Below are positions 9,647-19,708 of a stretch of DNA of 64,000 nt, in pieces (position 1 is the first letter of the stretch; each line of letters begins with the position of its first letter). The stretch is taken from positions 5,571,501 through 5,635,500 of the forward strand of contig NZ_CP035490.1 of assembly GCF_004135205.1 (NCBI RefSeq). The letters run 5' to 3'. The translations under genes and the position numbers were made by a program. The notes beneath the pieces are model-generated. The model made no database searches, was not told where the DNA came from, and saw only the letters and a program-made list of their open reading frames with translations. Source of the DNA: Hahella sp. KA22. GTDB lineage: Bacteria; Pseudomonadota; Gammaproteobacteria; Pseudomonadales; Oleiphilaceae.

Positions 9647-9680
9647 GCCTGCGCTTCACTCACGCGCAGGCTTACTTCTT
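9647..9680 (+). terminator. probable terminator of minCDE
   Basis: The stem GCCTGCG/CGCAGGC (9647-9671) begins 8 bp after the minE stop and is followed by a T-rich but interrupted tract (TTACTTCTT). Confidence 0.5.
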
Positions 9681-9881
9681 AACTCTCGTTGATACGCTTC
9701 TTTCCTTTATATACCGTTTCCATATCCCGATCCCACACTGCCCCCCGGTATCCTGATCCCGATTTAGCCGCCACCTGTAAATGGGCGTTTCTTATCATTT
9801 TGACGCTGTCGCAAGTGCTAACATAACAGCCCCACAGCGGCTACCGCTGCCCAGGCTTTTTATGGAGAAACAACTATAACA

Positions 9882-10619
9882 ATGCGGCGCTCACACCTGA
9901 CACACACCTCCCCGGAACATATCTTCGCCAGCTTTCTATTCAGCATCTTTTTATTGTTCACCTCCGCTTCTTCCACTCAAGCGGAAATCCCAATGGACTC
10001 TGAGCAATGGCGGCTTGAGTTCGATAAAGACGGGGTAAAAATCTTCACCATGGATTTCTCCGGGTCCGACTTCAAAGCGTTCAAAGCGGAAACAGTGCTG
10101 AATACACCATTGAGTTCGATTCTCGCAGTGATGGCTGACCCTACTTCCTGCATGAAATGGGTGCATGGCTGCATTGCCTCAGAGGAAGTGGAACGCGACA
10201 ACTTCACCAAGCGCTACGCCTATTCCGTGAATGATTTGCCCTGGCCAGTGCGTGATAGGGACTATGTGCTGGAAATCAGCACTCAGCGCGATCCCGCCAC
10301 TGAGGCAGTGACCATGGATATGTACGCCGTAGACGGTAAAGTGCCGGAAAAAGATAAGTATGTGCGCGTGCACCAACAAGAGACGCACTATCTGTTTCAA
10401 CCACAGGGGGAATCTCAGACTCGCATGACATGGCTGCAGCACACCGAGCCCGCTGGCGCTATCCCCAGTTGGCTGGTGAACTCGCTGATCGTCGATATCC
10501 CCTACAAGTCCATGCGCGCTCTAGAGAAGCTGGCCAACAGCGATCCCTATCGCAACGCCCGCGTGCGCTACGATGACGCAGGGAACGTTGTCGCGGTGGA
10601 AACCAGAGCCGAGCAATAA
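9882..10619 (+). CDS. START-domain lipid-binding-like exported protein
   Basis: A 245-residue protein with an N-terminal hydrophobic segment (FLFSIFLLFTSASSTQAE, cleavage near residue 35) that points to export. The rest is a START/SRPBCC fold. Its marks are WRLEFDKDGVKIFT at the beginning of the domain, FKAFKAETVL, ADPTSCMKWVHGC and the strongly conserved LPWPVRDRDYV. Such proteins bind lipids or other hydrophobic ligands in a deep pocket; the ligand here is unknown. It stands alone between minE and a convergent CBS-domain gene. The start has GGAG about 14 bp upstream, a little far. Confidence 0.8.
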   Translation: MRRSHLTHTSPEHIFASFLFSIFLLFTSASSTQAEIPMDSEQWRLEFDKDGVKIFTMDFSGSDFKAFKAETVLNTPLSSILAVMADPTSCMKWVHGCIASEEVERDNFTKRYAYSVNDLPWPVRDRDYVLEISTQRDPATEAVTMDMYAVDGKVPEKDKYVRVHQQETHYLFQPQGESQTRMTWLQHTEPAGAIPSWLVNSLIVDIPYKSMRALEKLANSDPYRNARVRYDDAGNVVAVETRAEQ

Positions 10620-10624
10620 CTAAA

Positions 10625-11092
10625 TTAGTTCAAACTTTCTTTCAACACTTTCAGCATGTCGTAGGTGGTGATGATTCCCACCACCTTTTTATCGCGCATG
10701 ACGAAAATCCGGTGCAGATGCTCTTTCATCATCAGCTCCGCGACTTCCGATAAGGGCGTGTTTTCGGTGACATACAGCAGGATGGGAGACATGATGTCGC
10801 CCACCTCCACCGGCACTTTCACCATTTCCTCAAAAATGAACTGACGCAGACGGCGAGCTTCTTTTTGCTCCTCCGGCGTCATTTGCGCGTCGTAATTGGT
10901 GTCGACATGGTTGAGATGAAAGTCCGCGATATCGGACAAAGTGGCGATGCCGACCACTTCATTTCGGTCATTCACCACAGGACTGCCAGAAATGCCATTC
11001 TGAGCCAGGAACGCGCCGAACTTTTGCATCGTCCAGCTGGCGGGTACTGATTTAATGTGGGGCGTCATGATGTCGCTTGCGACCAGAGTCAT
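10625..11092 (-). CDS. CBS-domain pair protein
   Basis: A 155-residue cytoplasmic protein consisting of two CBS domains (about residues 5-65 and 95-155) and nothing else. Marks are DIMTPHIKSVPASWT in the first repeat, and DIMSPILLYVTENTPLSEVAELM and RIFVMRDKKVVGIIT in the second. CBS pairs bind adenine nucleotides and regulate partner proteins. The insert between the two repeats is charged (EEQKEARRLRQFIFEEM). It converges on the START-domain gene with only 5 bp between stops. No partner is evident in the neighbourhood. Confidence 0.88.
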   Translation of the reverse strand: MTLVASDIMTPHIKSVPASWTMQKFGAFLAQNGISGSPVVNDRNEVVGIATLSDIADFHLNHVDTNYDAQMTPEEQKEARRLRQFIFEEMVKVPVEVGDIMSPILLYVTENTPLSEVAELMMKEHLHRIFVMRDKKVVGIITTYDMLKVLKESLN

Positions 11093-11255
11093 CGTCCAAA
11101 ATCCTCTTCAGGTCGGCGGAATTATTATCGTTGCGCGAAACATTCTACTCTTCCCCCATAGCCATGCCTAGTTCACAACACTTGAAGAGAGCTTAAATGC
11201 TAGAATAACGACGTCTATCGTTTAACGATGTAGTACTAAGCAGGTAAACGTCTCA

Positions 11256-11924
11256 GTGAAACACCCAACCCGGCGCAGCCGCGCTATTGATGAGCAAGAA
11301 AAGGCCGCGCGCCGACTCAGCATACTCGAAGCCGCTCGCGCGCTTTACTTACTGCAACCCACACAGCTGCCGTCAGTAATCAGCATCGCCCAGCAGGCTG
11401 GACTGGCCAAAGGAACCGTGTACCTTTACTTCAAAACCAAAGAAGAAATCTTTCTCGACCTGCTTGGCGCGCTATACCAGCAGCTACTGCAAGAACTGAC
11501 GGAAGTCGCTGATGACAGAGAAAAATCTAACGAAGACCTCATCGGCGGACTAATCAATCAAACGACCCGGTTTGTTCAGGAGCATCCTCATTTCATGCCG
11601 CTGGCCTCTATGACCAGCTCCATTCTCGAACGTAATGTGGAAGCAGAACGTGTCGCCGATTTTAAAGCAGAACTGATGGGGCGCATCCAGATACTGGCCG
11701 TCGGCTTACGGCGTCATTTACCCCAGCTTACCGAAACCCAATGTCTCAATCTGCTGCTTCACACTAATGCATTGCTGTTGGGCTTGTGGCAGATGCAGAG
11801 CGTTCCCGCCCAGGTGAAAGAAGTGCTAACGCAACGCAATCTGGACGCACTGGTTCCAGCATTTGAACCTGCATTGAGAGAATCCATGACCTTGCTATGG
11901 CGCGGAGTCCTGCAACCAGCCTAA
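11256..11924 (+). CDS. TetR-family transcriptional regulator
   Basis: A 222-residue repressor-type protein. The HTH at about residues 40-65 reads ISIAQQAGLAKGTVYLYFKTKEE, a textbook TetR recognition region, and an all-helical ligand/dimer domain follows. The start is a GTG at 11256; no strong Shine-Dalgarno is seen, so a few residues of uncertainty remain. The divergent neighbour is the CBS gene and the next gene downstream is phoH, neither an obvious target. TetR regulators usually control an adjacent efflux or metabolic gene, and none is visible here. Confidence 0.88.
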   Translation: MKHPTRRSRAIDEQEKAARRLSILEAARALYLLQPTQLPSVISIAQQAGLAKGTVYLYFKTKEEIFLDLLGALYQQLLQELTEVADDREKSNEDLIGGLINQTTRFVQEHPHFMPLASMTSSILERNVEAERVADFKAELMGRIQILAVGLRRHLPQLTETQCLNLLLHTNALLLGLWQMQSVPAQVKEVLTQRNLDALVPAFEPALRESMTLLWRGVLQPA

Positions 11925-11966
11925 TCCGTTTTTTATTATTCCAGTGCTTCCAAAATTACATGCGTA

Positions 11967-12047
11967 GGTTATTATGCAAGTGAGGGACGTTAAATGACTG
12001 CTCGGTTACCGCAGAGAAACCAGGTCCTTTAACGTCGAACAATAACC
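11967..12047. repeat. nested inverted repeats between the TetR gene and phoH
   Basis: Two nested inverted repeats share a centre: GGTTATT (11967-11973) with AATAACC (12041-12047), and GACGTTAAA (11986-11994) with TTTAACGTC (12028-12036). The inner arms are separated by 33 bp. There is no T-run, so this is more likely a structured leader RNA or a paired operator than a terminator. It lies 140 bp upstream of phoH. Confidence 0.6.
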
Positions 12048-12186
12048 AGACATCAATGGCAGGGAGTGGGTTGTTGATTCAAACCTACACATTCCTCACA
12101 CATCCTCGCATTCGACCATCAGGCGCGGCCTGCGCCAACCACTCCCAGACACGTTGCTGCTCATCAACCGGCAAAGGAAATAAAGC

Positions 12187-13569
12187 ATGGCGCGATCCCG
12201 TTCGCAATTGAAGACCTATGTGCTTGACACCAACGTCCTTATCCACGATCCAAACGCCATTCTCAACTTCGAAGAACACCAAGTCGTTATTCCCATTACT
12301 GTGCTGGAGGAGTTAGACCGTCTGAAGACTGGCAAATCATCCATTGCCGCCGATTGCCGTCAGGCGATTCGCCTGATAGATAAATCACTGGGAAACGCCA
12401 CGCCCAAAGAAATAGAGAAAGGCGTCCCTATCGTACGTGTAGCCAAAGGCGAACCTCTGGGAACCATTTCCATCCTGATGGACCTGGAAGGCACTCACCA
12501 GGTGCAGCTGCCGGAAACGCTTAACGACAACAAGATTATCAACGCCCTGGTGACTCTCCAGAGCAAGCACAAATCCCGCCCCACCATTCTGGTGAGTAAA
12601 GATATCAACATGCGCCTGAAGGCGAGAGCCTGCGGCGTAGAGGCGGAGGACTATCACACCGACCAGCTGATCGACGATATTGATCTGCTGCCCAAAGGCT
12701 ACCAGGAGTTTAACCATAGCTTCTGGGATAACATCAACAAAGTAGAGACGCTACAGAAAGACGGACTCACCGAGCACGTTATTCCGCGCCTGCCGGAGTT
12801 GAAGGACCTGAATCGCAATGATTTCATCATTGACGAGCAAGGGTTCGTGGGACGCGTTTCCGATTTCCGCGACGATCACATGGTGGTGCGCGACCTGTCT
12901 CGCGATAAACTACTGCAGCAAGAAGCCTGGGGATTAACGCCCCGCGATATCTATCAGGCGGTAGCGCTGCAACTGTTGCTGGACCCGGATATTCATTTGG
13001 TGAATCTGACCGGCGCAGCCGGCTCAGGCAAGACCATTCTGGCTCTGGCCGCAGCAATCGAAATGACAGTGGCGAGCAAACGTTACAAGCGTATTATCGT
13101 CACCCGCAGCACTCAGGGGCTCGACGAAGACATCGGCTTTCTGCCCGGCACCGAGGCGGAAAAAATGGAGCCCTGGCTGGGCGCCATTACCGACAACCTG
13201 GAGGCGTTGCACCACGATGATGAAAATATGTCCGCCAGTGTGGAGTACATCCTGCAAAAAGTGCCGATACAGTTCAAATCGCTGAACTACATCCGCGGGC
13301 GCAGTTTCCAGCACAGTCTGATCGTTATCGACGAGTGCCAGAACCTCACGCCGCATCAAGTGAAAACCATCATCACCCGAGCCGGTAACGGCAGTAAGGT
13401 GGTCTGCCTTGGCAATCTGGCGCAGATCGACACCCCTTACTTAAATGCGCCCAGCTCAGGTTTAACCTATATGACCGAACGCTTCCGCGGCTTTAAGCAC
13501 GGCGCGCATGTTCATCTGCGCGGCGTGCCCAGATCCGCTCTGGCGGAGTTTGCGGAAGCCAATTTATGA
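12187..13569 (+). CDS. PhoH family protein with N-terminal PIN domain
   Basis: A 460-residue PIN-PhoH fusion, a family of predicted RNA-acting helicase/nucleases. The PIN domain occupies about residues 8-150 and shows the acidic residues in YVLDTNVLIHDP and VLEELDRLK. The PhoH ATPase follows, with Walker A GAAGSGKTILALAAA, the arginine-rich segment RIIVTRSTQGLDEDIGFLPG and Walker B LIVIDECQNL. The start is supported by GGAAATAAAGC just upstream. It converges on the retropepsin-like gene with a 6-bp overlap of the two stops. The cellular role of PIN-PhoH proteins remains poorly defined. Confidence 0.93.
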   Translation: MARSRSQLKTYVLDTNVLIHDPNAILNFEEHQVVIPITVLEELDRLKTGKSSIAADCRQAIRLIDKSLGNATPKEIEKGVPIVRVAKGEPLGTISILMDLEGTHQVQLPETLNDNKIINALVTLQSKHKSRPTILVSKDINMRLKARACGVEAEDYHTDQLIDDIDLLPKGYQEFNHSFWDNINKVETLQKDGLTEHVIPRLPELKDLNRNDFIIDEQGFVGRVSDFRDDHMVVRDLSRDKLLQQEAWGLTPRDIYQAVALQLLLDPDIHLVNLTGAAGSGKTILALAAAIEMTVASKRYKRIIVTRSTQGLDEDIGFLPGTEAEKMEPWLGAITDNLEALHHDDENMSASVEYILQKVPIQFKSLNYIRGRSFQHSLIVIDECQNLTPHQVKTIITRAGNGSKVVCLGNLAQIDTPYLNAPSSGLTYMTERFRGFKHGAHVHLRGVPRSALAEFAEANL

Positions 13570-14025
13570 TTTCTTGATTTTGCCCATCAGATAGGAGGCG
13601 GCCGGATTCACTTGTATCCGGCCCGCCATTGCGGTGCGTCCCAGCAGCATACGAAAGCGCATGCTGTCGCGATTGGTAAGCGTCATCTCCACGGGCCAGG
13701 CGTGGCCGCCCACCTGAAGCAGAGTGCTGATCACAAAACGCATTTCCCGATGGCCGCCGGAATCCGACACCATTCGCTGATCGATCACCGCAGCGTCGCA
13801 CTCAATCACTTTCTCACTATCCCCCTGAACCGGGTGAATAGCGAAGCGCACACGGGTTCCCGTCGGCGATTCATAAGACTCCAATTCAAACGCATGCAAC
13901 GCGGACGTTCTCGCTCCGGTATCCACCTTCGCCTTGATTCTTGAGATGCCCAACTCCGGCAACGCCACCCACTCCCGCCAGCCGACCACCAAGTGCTCTC
14001 GCCGGCCTGCAGAATCGCTTTTCAT
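13564..14025 (-). CDS. retropepsin-like ATP-dependent zinc protease family protein
   Basis: A 153-residue protein of the RimK-associated retropepsin-like family (COG4067). The aspartic-protease-like motif is KVDTGARTSALHA near residue 35, and a second conserved block is RFRMLLGRTAM near the C terminus. The ATG at 14025 is chosen over the longer frame (to 14073) because AGGAAGAGG sits directly upstream. In relatives such genes often stand next to rimK, whose protein adds glutamates to ribosomal protein S6; no rimK is visible in this window. The family name is historical and zinc or ATP dependence cannot be judged from sequence. Confidence 0.8.
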   Translation of the reverse strand: MKSDSAGRREHLVVGWREWVALPELGISRIKAKVDTGARTSALHAFELESYESPTGTRVRFAIHPVQGDSEKVIECDAAVIDQRMVSDSGGHREMRFVISTLLQVGGHAWPVEMTLTNRDSMRFRMLLGRTAMAGRIQVNPAASYLMGKIKKS

Positions 14026-14212
14026 AGCCTCTTCCTGCTTGTTCAATGCGCCTTCAGTCATTCTCACATCCACTCAACATGCTTCACAGCCACTCCACAA
14101 TTATTCCGCGCCCGATAATTTTCTTTCGAGGCGTCCATTCATAAACTTTATGCGTAAATAAAATAACCCGAGATACACAAATCGCAAACAAATAATCCCT
14201 GAAGGAGATCAC

Positions 14213-15658
14213 ATGCCGCGAACCCTGCACTGGTTCCGCAATGACCTGCGCACCCGCGACAACCCGGCATTATACGCCGCCGCCCAACGCGCCAGAGAGC
14301 AAAACTCTGAGCTGATCGCCTGCTTCCTGATGAGCCCAGAGCAGTGGCGCAGCCATGACATGGCGGATATCAAACTGGACTTCATGCTACGCAATCTCAA
14401 AGCGCTGCAGGTTGAGCTGTCCGGTTTGAATATTCCACTGTTTATTCTAGACGCTTCTCGCTTTGACGAAGCGCCGGCCAAACTTCTTTCGTTTATGCGA
14501 CAGCATCAATGCGGCGCGTTAACCTTTAATGAGGAATTCGGCGTTAATGAGAGGCGCAGAGACAAAGCCGTCAAGGCGACACTGAATGAGGAAGGATTGG
14601 AAGCCCTCAAATTCCGCGACCAAAGCATTCTTCCCGCTGGCTCCATACGCACCGGACAGGGAACGCCCTACGCCGTTTTTACCCCCTATAAACGCGCCTG
14701 GTTTTCACAATGCCCGGAGCATATTGAACTTTGGCCAGCGCCAGAGAAACAGCCATTGCCAACGCACTCAAACAGAGATGACATACCTGAATCCGTCACA
14801 GGCTTTGACAAAGTTTCCTCAGACGCTTACGCCGCCGGGGAAGACGCAGCCCTGCAGAAGCTGGACGAGTTTCTTGAACAAAAGGTTGACCGTTATCATG
14901 AGCGACGAGACTTTCCCGCCATTGACGGCGTCAGCCAGCTGTCACCCTACCTCGCTCTGGGCGTGCTCTCCGGTCGGCAATGCTTTCACGCCGCGCAGCA
15001 ACATCGCCACGCATCGCAAAATGCAGGCGAAGGCGTGGACACCTGGATAAATGAATTGATCTGGAGGGATTTCTACATTCATATTCTGTATGACTTTCCC
15101 CGCATCAGCATGACGAAAGCCTTTAAAGAGGAAACGGAAAACCTGCAATGGCGACATTCTGAAAAAGACTTTCTGGCATGGTGCGAAGGGAAAACGGGAA
15201 TACCCATCGTCGACGCCGCCATGCGGCAGTTGAATCAAACGGGCTGGATGCACAATCGGCTGCGCATGATCTGCGCCATGTTTCTAAGCAAAAACCTGTT
15301 GCTGGATTGGCGCCTGGGGGAGCGCTACTTTATGCGCAAATTGATAGACGGGCACCTCGCCGCTAACAACGGCGGCTGGCAATGGAGCGCCTCCACCGGC
15401 GTGGACGCTGCGCCCTACTTCCGTATGTTCAATCCGGTAGCGCAAAGTGAAAGGTTCGATCCAAACGGAGACTTTATTCGTCACTATGTGCCCGAGCTGA
15501 GCGAGCTATCGACCAAACACATCCACCAGCCCCCGACGGACGCCAGGAGCCGGTTGGGTTATCCTGCTCCGATTGTGGATTTGAAAGCAAGCCGCGAGCG
15601 GGCGCTGCAGGCGTTTCGGGAACTTAAAGACTCGGCCTCACCCGCACACAGCGCATGA
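14213..15658 (+). CDS. phrB: deoxyribodipyrimidine photo-lyase
   Basis: A 481-residue class I CPD photolyase that splits UV-induced pyrimidine dimers using FADH- and an antenna cofactor. The N-terminal alpha/beta antenna domain starts RTLHWFRNDLRTRDNPAL. The helical FAD-binding part has LSPYLALGVLSGRQC, INELIWRDFYIHIL and GIPIVDAAMRQLNQTGWMHNRLRM. NNGGWQWSASTGVDAAPYFR carries the conserved tryptophans near the flavin. The start has GAAGGAG at ideal distance. Its end overlaps the convergent moeB by 21 bp. Length and motifs match E. coli PhrB (472). Confidence 0.95.
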   Translation: MPRTLHWFRNDLRTRDNPALYAAAQRAREQNSELIACFLMSPEQWRSHDMADIKLDFMLRNLKALQVELSGLNIPLFILDASRFDEAPAKLLSFMRQHQCGALTFNEEFGVNERRRDKAVKATLNEEGLEALKFRDQSILPAGSIRTGQGTPYAVFTPYKRAWFSQCPEHIELWPAPEKQPLPTHSNRDDIPESVTGFDKVSSDAYAAGEDAALQKLDEFLEQKVDRYHERRDFPAIDGVSQLSPYLALGVLSGRQCFHAAQQHRHASQNAGEGVDTWINELIWRDFYIHILYDFPRISMTKAFKEETENLQWRHSEKDFLAWCEGKTGIPIVDAAMRQLNQTGWMHNRLRMICAMFLSKNLLLDWRLGERYFMRKLIDGHLAANNGGWQWSASTGVDAAPYFRMFNPVAQSERFDPNGDFIRHYVPELSELSTKHIHQPPTDARSRLGYPAPIVDLKASRERALQAFRELKDSASPAHSA

Positions 15659-16390
15659 CGGATCTTTGCGCACCTTGAATTCGCGCCATTGCATGGTTTT
15701 TCCGTCAAGCAACAACAGTCTGCCGGCGCAGGTATCGCCAAATCCACTCAGGATTTTCACCGCCTCCAACGCCTGCAGACTGCCTATAACGCCCACCAGA
15801 GGCGCAATGACGCCAGCCTCGGAACAGGTCAGTTGCTGCTCAGACAACATGCCGTAAAGACAGTGATAACAAGGTGCGTCGTCTCTGCGTGGATCAAACA
15901 CCGCCAGTTGCCCTTCTGAACGAATCGCCGCTCCTGACACCAGAGGCTTGCCGTGACGCACGCAAGCCTCATTAACCGCTGACCGGGTAGCGAAGTTGTC
16001 TGTACAATCCAGTACAACATCCACATCCGCAATCGCGGCGGACAATGACTCATCCTGCAAAGGCAGAGTAATGGTTTCCACGCTGACATCCGGGTTGATA
16101 TCAGCAAGCGCGCGCCGCACGGACTCAGCCTTATTGACGCCAACGTCCTGCTCTCTATGAGCGATCTGGCGCTGTAGATTGGAGAGATCCACTGCATCGA
16201 AATCCGCAAGCACCATCCGTCCGCAACCAGCTGCGCCTAAATACATGGCGGCGGGACACCCAAGGCCGCCTAACCCGATAACCAGCGCGGAGCTGTTTCG
16301 TAACGCTTCCTGACCCGCGATATCGAAATCCGGCATCATGATTTGCCGGTTATAACGCATTAGCAGCGTATCGTTCATTTCATCCCGCAT
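15638..16390 (-). CDS. moeB: molybdopterin-synthase adenylyltransferase (ThiF/MoeB family)
   Basis: A 250-residue E1-like enzyme that adenylates the C-terminal glycine of MoaD (or ThiS). The nucleotide-binding loop is VIGLGGLGCPAAMYLG near residue 36, followed by DFDAVDLSNLQRQ. DCTDNFATR precedes the region of the adenylation site. Zinc-binding CxxC pairs are seen (CYHCLYG and CAVCG at the C terminus). I start at 16390, behind GGAGG, rather than the ATG at 16402 that contains it. It is the last gene of hemA-prfA-prmC-moeB, the order seen in Pseudomonas and relatives. Confidence 0.92.
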   Translation of the reverse strand: MRDEMNDTLLMRYNRQIMMPDFDIAGQEALRNSSALVIGLGGLGCPAAMYLGAAGCGRMVLADFDAVDLSNLQRQIAHREQDVGVNKAESVRRALADINPDVSVETITLPLQDESLSAAIADVDVVLDCTDNFATRSAVNEACVRHGKPLVSGAAIRSEGQLAVFDPRRDDAPCYHCLYGMLSEQQLTCSEAGVIAPLVGVIGSLQALEAVKILSGFGDTCAGRLLLLDGKTMQWREFKVRKDPSCAVCG

Positions 16391-16419
16391 AGCATCCTCC
16401 ATACCTCGGCGCGCCAGCG

Positions 16420-17250
16420 CTATACAGGCAAGCGCCCCAGGGTGATTCGATCATGTCCCGCCAAGTCTTGATGAGTCCGCACGCCAACGTAACCGGCATC
16501 GGAAAAAATTTCGCGCACCGCAGCGCCCTGATCGTAACCATGCTCCACCGCCAGCAAACCACCCGCCAGCAAGTATCGCTCGCCGCCAGCGGCGATCACG
16601 CGTATATCCGCCAAACCATGATCTGCAGCCACCAGTGCGGACGCAGGTTCAAAGCGCACATCGCCCTGCTTCAGATGGACATCCAAGGCATCAATATAGG
16701 GAGGGTTACTGACAATGGCATGGAACTGCTCGTCCGCTATTGCCTCGTACCAGTCGGAACGCAGGCATTGTACGTTCGCCAGCCCAAGCGACTGAACATT
16801 GGTCGTCGCCAATTCAACCGCCTCCTGACTGAAATCCACTGCGGTCAAGCGCCAGTCAGGATGCTCATGGGCCAGCGCGCAGGCAATGGCGCCGGTCCCT
16901 GTTCCCAAATCCAACAACTTGGCCCTGGCAGGCAGCGCCTCCTCAAGGACCAGCTCAACCAGCAATTCGGTTTCCGGTCGAGGAATCAACGTGGCGGGAC
17001 TGACTTGAAACTCCAGCGACCAAAATTCCCGCTTGCCGATCAAGTGCGCCACCGGTCGGCCTGTTTCACGCTCGACGATAAGCCGCTGATACGCCTGCAA
17101 AGCAGAATCATCCAGCAGGCTGTCGTTATGGCTGATCAGATACGTCCGGCCTTTCCCCAATACATGAGCAAGCAGCACTTCGGCGTCCAGCTTGGGACTT
17201 TCCGTCTCAAGCCGGCTTTTCGCCCAGGCCAGGGCTTCGTCTATGCGCAT
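16420..17250 (-). CDS. prmC: peptide chain release factor N5-glutamine methyltransferase
   Basis: A 276-residue SAM-dependent enzyme that methylates the glutamine of the GGQ motif in release factors. The SAM loop is LLDLGTGTGAIACALA and the catalytic motif is IVSNPPYID (NPPY). An N-terminal helical domain of about 85 residues positions the release factor. It sits directly downstream of prfA, its substrate, with 22 bp between them, which is the usual arrangement. Confidence 0.96.
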   Translation of the reverse strand: MRIDEALAWAKSRLETESPKLDAEVLLAHVLGKGRTYLISHNDSLLDDSALQAYQRLIVERETGRPVAHLIGKREFWSLEFQVSPATLIPRPETELLVELVLEEALPARAKLLDLGTGTGAIACALAHEHPDWRLTAVDFSQEAVELATTNVQSLGLANVQCLRSDWYEAIADEQFHAIVSNPPYIDALDVHLKQGDVRFEPASALVAADHGLADIRVIAAGGERYLLAGGLLAVEHGYDQGAAVREIFSDAGYVGVRTHQDLAGHDRITLGRLPV

Positions 17251-17272
17251 AAGTCCGGTCCCGGTTTATCAC

Positions 17273-18355
17273 TTACTCGCTGATGCTGGCCAGCATTTCC
17301 GCCTGATATTCCTGAAGCAAAGGCTGGATTACCGGATCAAGATCGCCCTGCACCACTTCCTCCAGCTTGTACAAAGTCAGGTTGATGCGGTGATCTGTGA
17401 TACGCCCTTGTGGATAATTGTAAGTGCGGATACGTTCGGAGCGGTCGCCGCTGCCCACCAGCGATTTACGCGTCTGGGCTTGTTCCTTCGCTTGCTTTTC
17501 CTGCGCAGAGGAAAGCAGCTTGGCTTTCAGCAATGACATGGCTTTAGCGCGGTTTTTGTGCTGCGAACGTTCGTCCTGACATTCCACGACAATGCCTGAC
17601 GGCAAGTGGGTGATACGAATAGCGGAGTCGGTTTTGTTAACGTGCTGACCACCCGCCCCGGAGGCGCGATAAGTATCTACGCGCAAATCTGCGGGATTAA
17701 TGTCGACATCCCCTACTTCCTCAACTTCTGGAAGAATCGCCACCGTACAGGCGGAGGTGTGAATGCGGCCTTGCGATTCCGTTTCGGGCACCCGCTGCAC
17801 GCGATGAGCGCCAGATTCGAATTTCAGCAAACTGAAGACATTATCGCCGGCAACGCGACTGATCACTTCTTTATAGCCGCCATGTTCGCCAGGACTTTCG
17901 CTGACAATCTCCACTTTCCACTTTTTCAGTTCAGCGTAGCGGGAGTACATGCGGAACAAGTCGCCGGCGAAAATAGCCGCCTCATCACCGCCGGTCCCTG
18001 CGCGAATTTCAAGAAACACGTTGGAGCCATCACGCGGATCGCGGGGCAACAACAGAATCTGCAGATCTTTCTCTAACTGGTCGCTGGACTCTTCCGCCGC
18101 AGCCAGTTCTTCTTTCGCCATTTCCCGCATGTCCGCATCGCTGTCGTTAAGCAACAACTTGGACTCTTCAATGGCGTTTAACGCGTTCTGGTATTCCTGA
18201 TAGCACTGCACCACCGGCTCCAGTTCCGCGTACTCTTTCGACAATTCTTTAAACTTTTCCTGGACGCTGATGATGTCCGGGTCAGAGAGCAACGCCCCTA
18301 CTTCCTCATAACGATCTTTCAAAAGATCGAGCTTTAACTTAATCGATTCTTTCAT
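17273..18355 (-). CDS. prfA: peptide chain release factor 1
   Basis: A 360-residue RF1 that recognises UAA and UAG and triggers peptide release. The catalytic loop reads [18 protein letters not shown] with the GGQ motif at about residue 235. The following segment [18 protein letters not shown] is family-typical. The stop-codon recognition region ([13 protein letters not shown]) contains the RF1-type sequence. Length equals that of E. coli PrfA (360). It lies between hemA and prmC in the classical operon. Confidence 0.97.
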   Translation of the reverse strand: MKESIKLKLDLLKDRYEEVGALLSDPDIISVQEKFKELSKEYAELEPVVQCYQEYQNALNAIEESKLLLNDSDADMREMAKEELAAAEESSDQLEKDLQILLLPRDPRDGSNVFLEIRAGTGGDEAAIFAGDLFRMYSRYAELKKWKVEIVSESPGEHGGYKEVISRVAGDNVFSLLKFESGAHRVQRVPETESQGRIHTSACTVAILPEVEEVGDVDINPADLRVDTYRASGAGGQHVNKTDSAIRITHLPSGIVVECQDERSQHKNRAKAMSLLKAKLLSSAQEKQAKEQAQTRKSLVGSGDRSERIRTYNYPQGRITDHRINLTLYKLEEVVQGDLDPVIQPLLQEYQAEMLASISE

Positions 18356-18433
18356 AAACCAATAACCATAGTGAAATTACGCAGTCGACCGAAACGGGGA
18401 TAGAGGTTGGCCGGATTCCGGCCTCAACGGACG

Positions 18434-19708
18434 CTAATCGTTCTTAACTTTTTCATCCGGAAGCTGAAACAGATCCCGCAACCAGCCAGTCACTTCCTGA
18501 CGCCCTTCCGCGGAAGCGCGACGAACCTGAACGGTAGGATGGTGTATCAGCTTATTGGTGAGTCCATGAGCCAGCATGCGCAGGACGGATTCGGGGTCGT
18601 CCCCCCGGTTAAGCAGTCTGATGGCTTTCTGCAGCTCTGCGTCGCGGACGCCTTCCGCCTGGTCGCGAAAGCGCCGCAAAACCGACACCGAATCAAGAGC
18701 GCGCAGATGATACATGAAATCCGCAGCGCCTGCCGCAATCAAACGCTCAGCTTCTTCAGCGGCGCCTTCTCGCGACTTCATGTTATCTTCGATGACTTGA
18801 CGCAGATCGTCCACGGTATAGAGATATACATCGGCGAGTTCGCTGACTTCTTCTTCGATATCTCTGGGAACCGCGATATCCACCATAAACATGGGTTTAT
18901 GCTTGCGCCGCTTGAGCGCCTTCTCCACTGCTCCCTTGCCAAGAATAGGCAGCGGGCTGGCGGTGGAAGCGATGACGATATCCGCACGGTGCAGATATTC
19001 CGGGATGTCGGAGAGCCCTATGGCGCTGCCGTGAAATTCGGCGGCCAGGTCTCTGGCCCGGGAGAGCGTACGATTGGCGACAATCAGCGAACGCACCCCC
19101 GCACGATACAAATGACGCGCCACCAGCTCGATTGTCTCGCCAGCGCCAATCAACAGAGCGGTATTCTGCGCCATGTTAGAGAAAATGTGCGACGCCATGC
19201 TCACTGCGGCATAAGCAACGGAGACTGGGTTTTCGCCAATGGCTGTTTCAGTCCGCACCCGCTTCGCTACAGCGAAAGCATGCTGGAACAGGCGATCCAA
19301 AGGGCCGCCCAACGAACCAGCGGCTCTACCGGAAGCATGCGCTTCTTTCATTTGCCCAAGAATCTGAGGCTCGCCCAACACCATAGAATCAATGCCGCTT
19401 GCGACGCGCATCATGTGCTGCGCAGCATCTTCATCATTATATATATTGCAGCAGGCTTTCAGTTCGGTGAGGCTGACTTGATGGTACTGCCCAAGCCACT
19501 CTATCAGGCTTATTTCATCCGGCTCTCCCGGCGTGGAGCAGTACAACTCCGTGCGATTGCACGTAGAAAGGATCGTGACTTCGTCGATATCTGGGCGGCA
19601 GCGCAGGTGCGCCAATGCATCGGCCATCTTTTCCGGGCCGAACGCCACCTTCTCCCGGATCGCAACCGGGGCGGTTTTATGATTAATACTTATAACAAAA
19701 AGCGCCAT
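18434..19708 (-). CDS. hemA: glutamyl-tRNA reductase
   Basis: A 424-residue enzyme that reduces glutamyl-tRNA(Glu) to glutamate-1-semialdehyde, the first step of C5 tetrapyrrole synthesis. The catalytic cysteine lies in [12 protein letters not shown]; the NADPH-binding part has [16 protein letters not shown]. The ATG at 19708 begins [20 protein letters not shown], exactly the family start; the frame is open to 19765 but that extension is not conserved. GGGA lies upstream. It heads hemA-prfA-prmC-moeB and is divergent from the TPR lipoprotein gene, as in Pseudomonas. Confidence 0.96.
   Translation of the reverse strand: MALFVISINHKTAPVAIREKVAFGPEKMADALAHLRCRPDIDEVTILSTCNRTELYCSTPGEPDEISLIEWLGQYHQVSLTELKACCNIYNDEDAAQHMMRVASGIDSMVLGEPQILGQMKEAHASGRAAGSLGGPLDRLFQHAFAVAKRVRTETAIGENPVSVAYAAVSMASHIFSNMAQNTALLIGAGETIELVARHLYRAGVRSLIVANRTLSRARDLAAEFHGSAIGLSDIPEYLHRADIVIASTASPLPILGKGAVEKALKRRKHKPMFMVDIAVPRDIEEEVSELADVYLYTVDDLRQVIEDNMKSREGAAEEAERLIAAGAADFMYHLRALDSVSVLRRFRDQAEGVRDAELQKAIRLLNRGDDPESVLRMLAHGLTNKLIHHPTVQVRRASAEGRQEVTGWLRDLFQLPDEKVKND

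Noticed and set aside
16453-17283. 276-codon open frame on the plus strand opposite prmC
   Set aside because: The minus-strand frame carries the NPPY and SAM motifs of PrmC; the opposite frame looks like low-quality shadow sequence.
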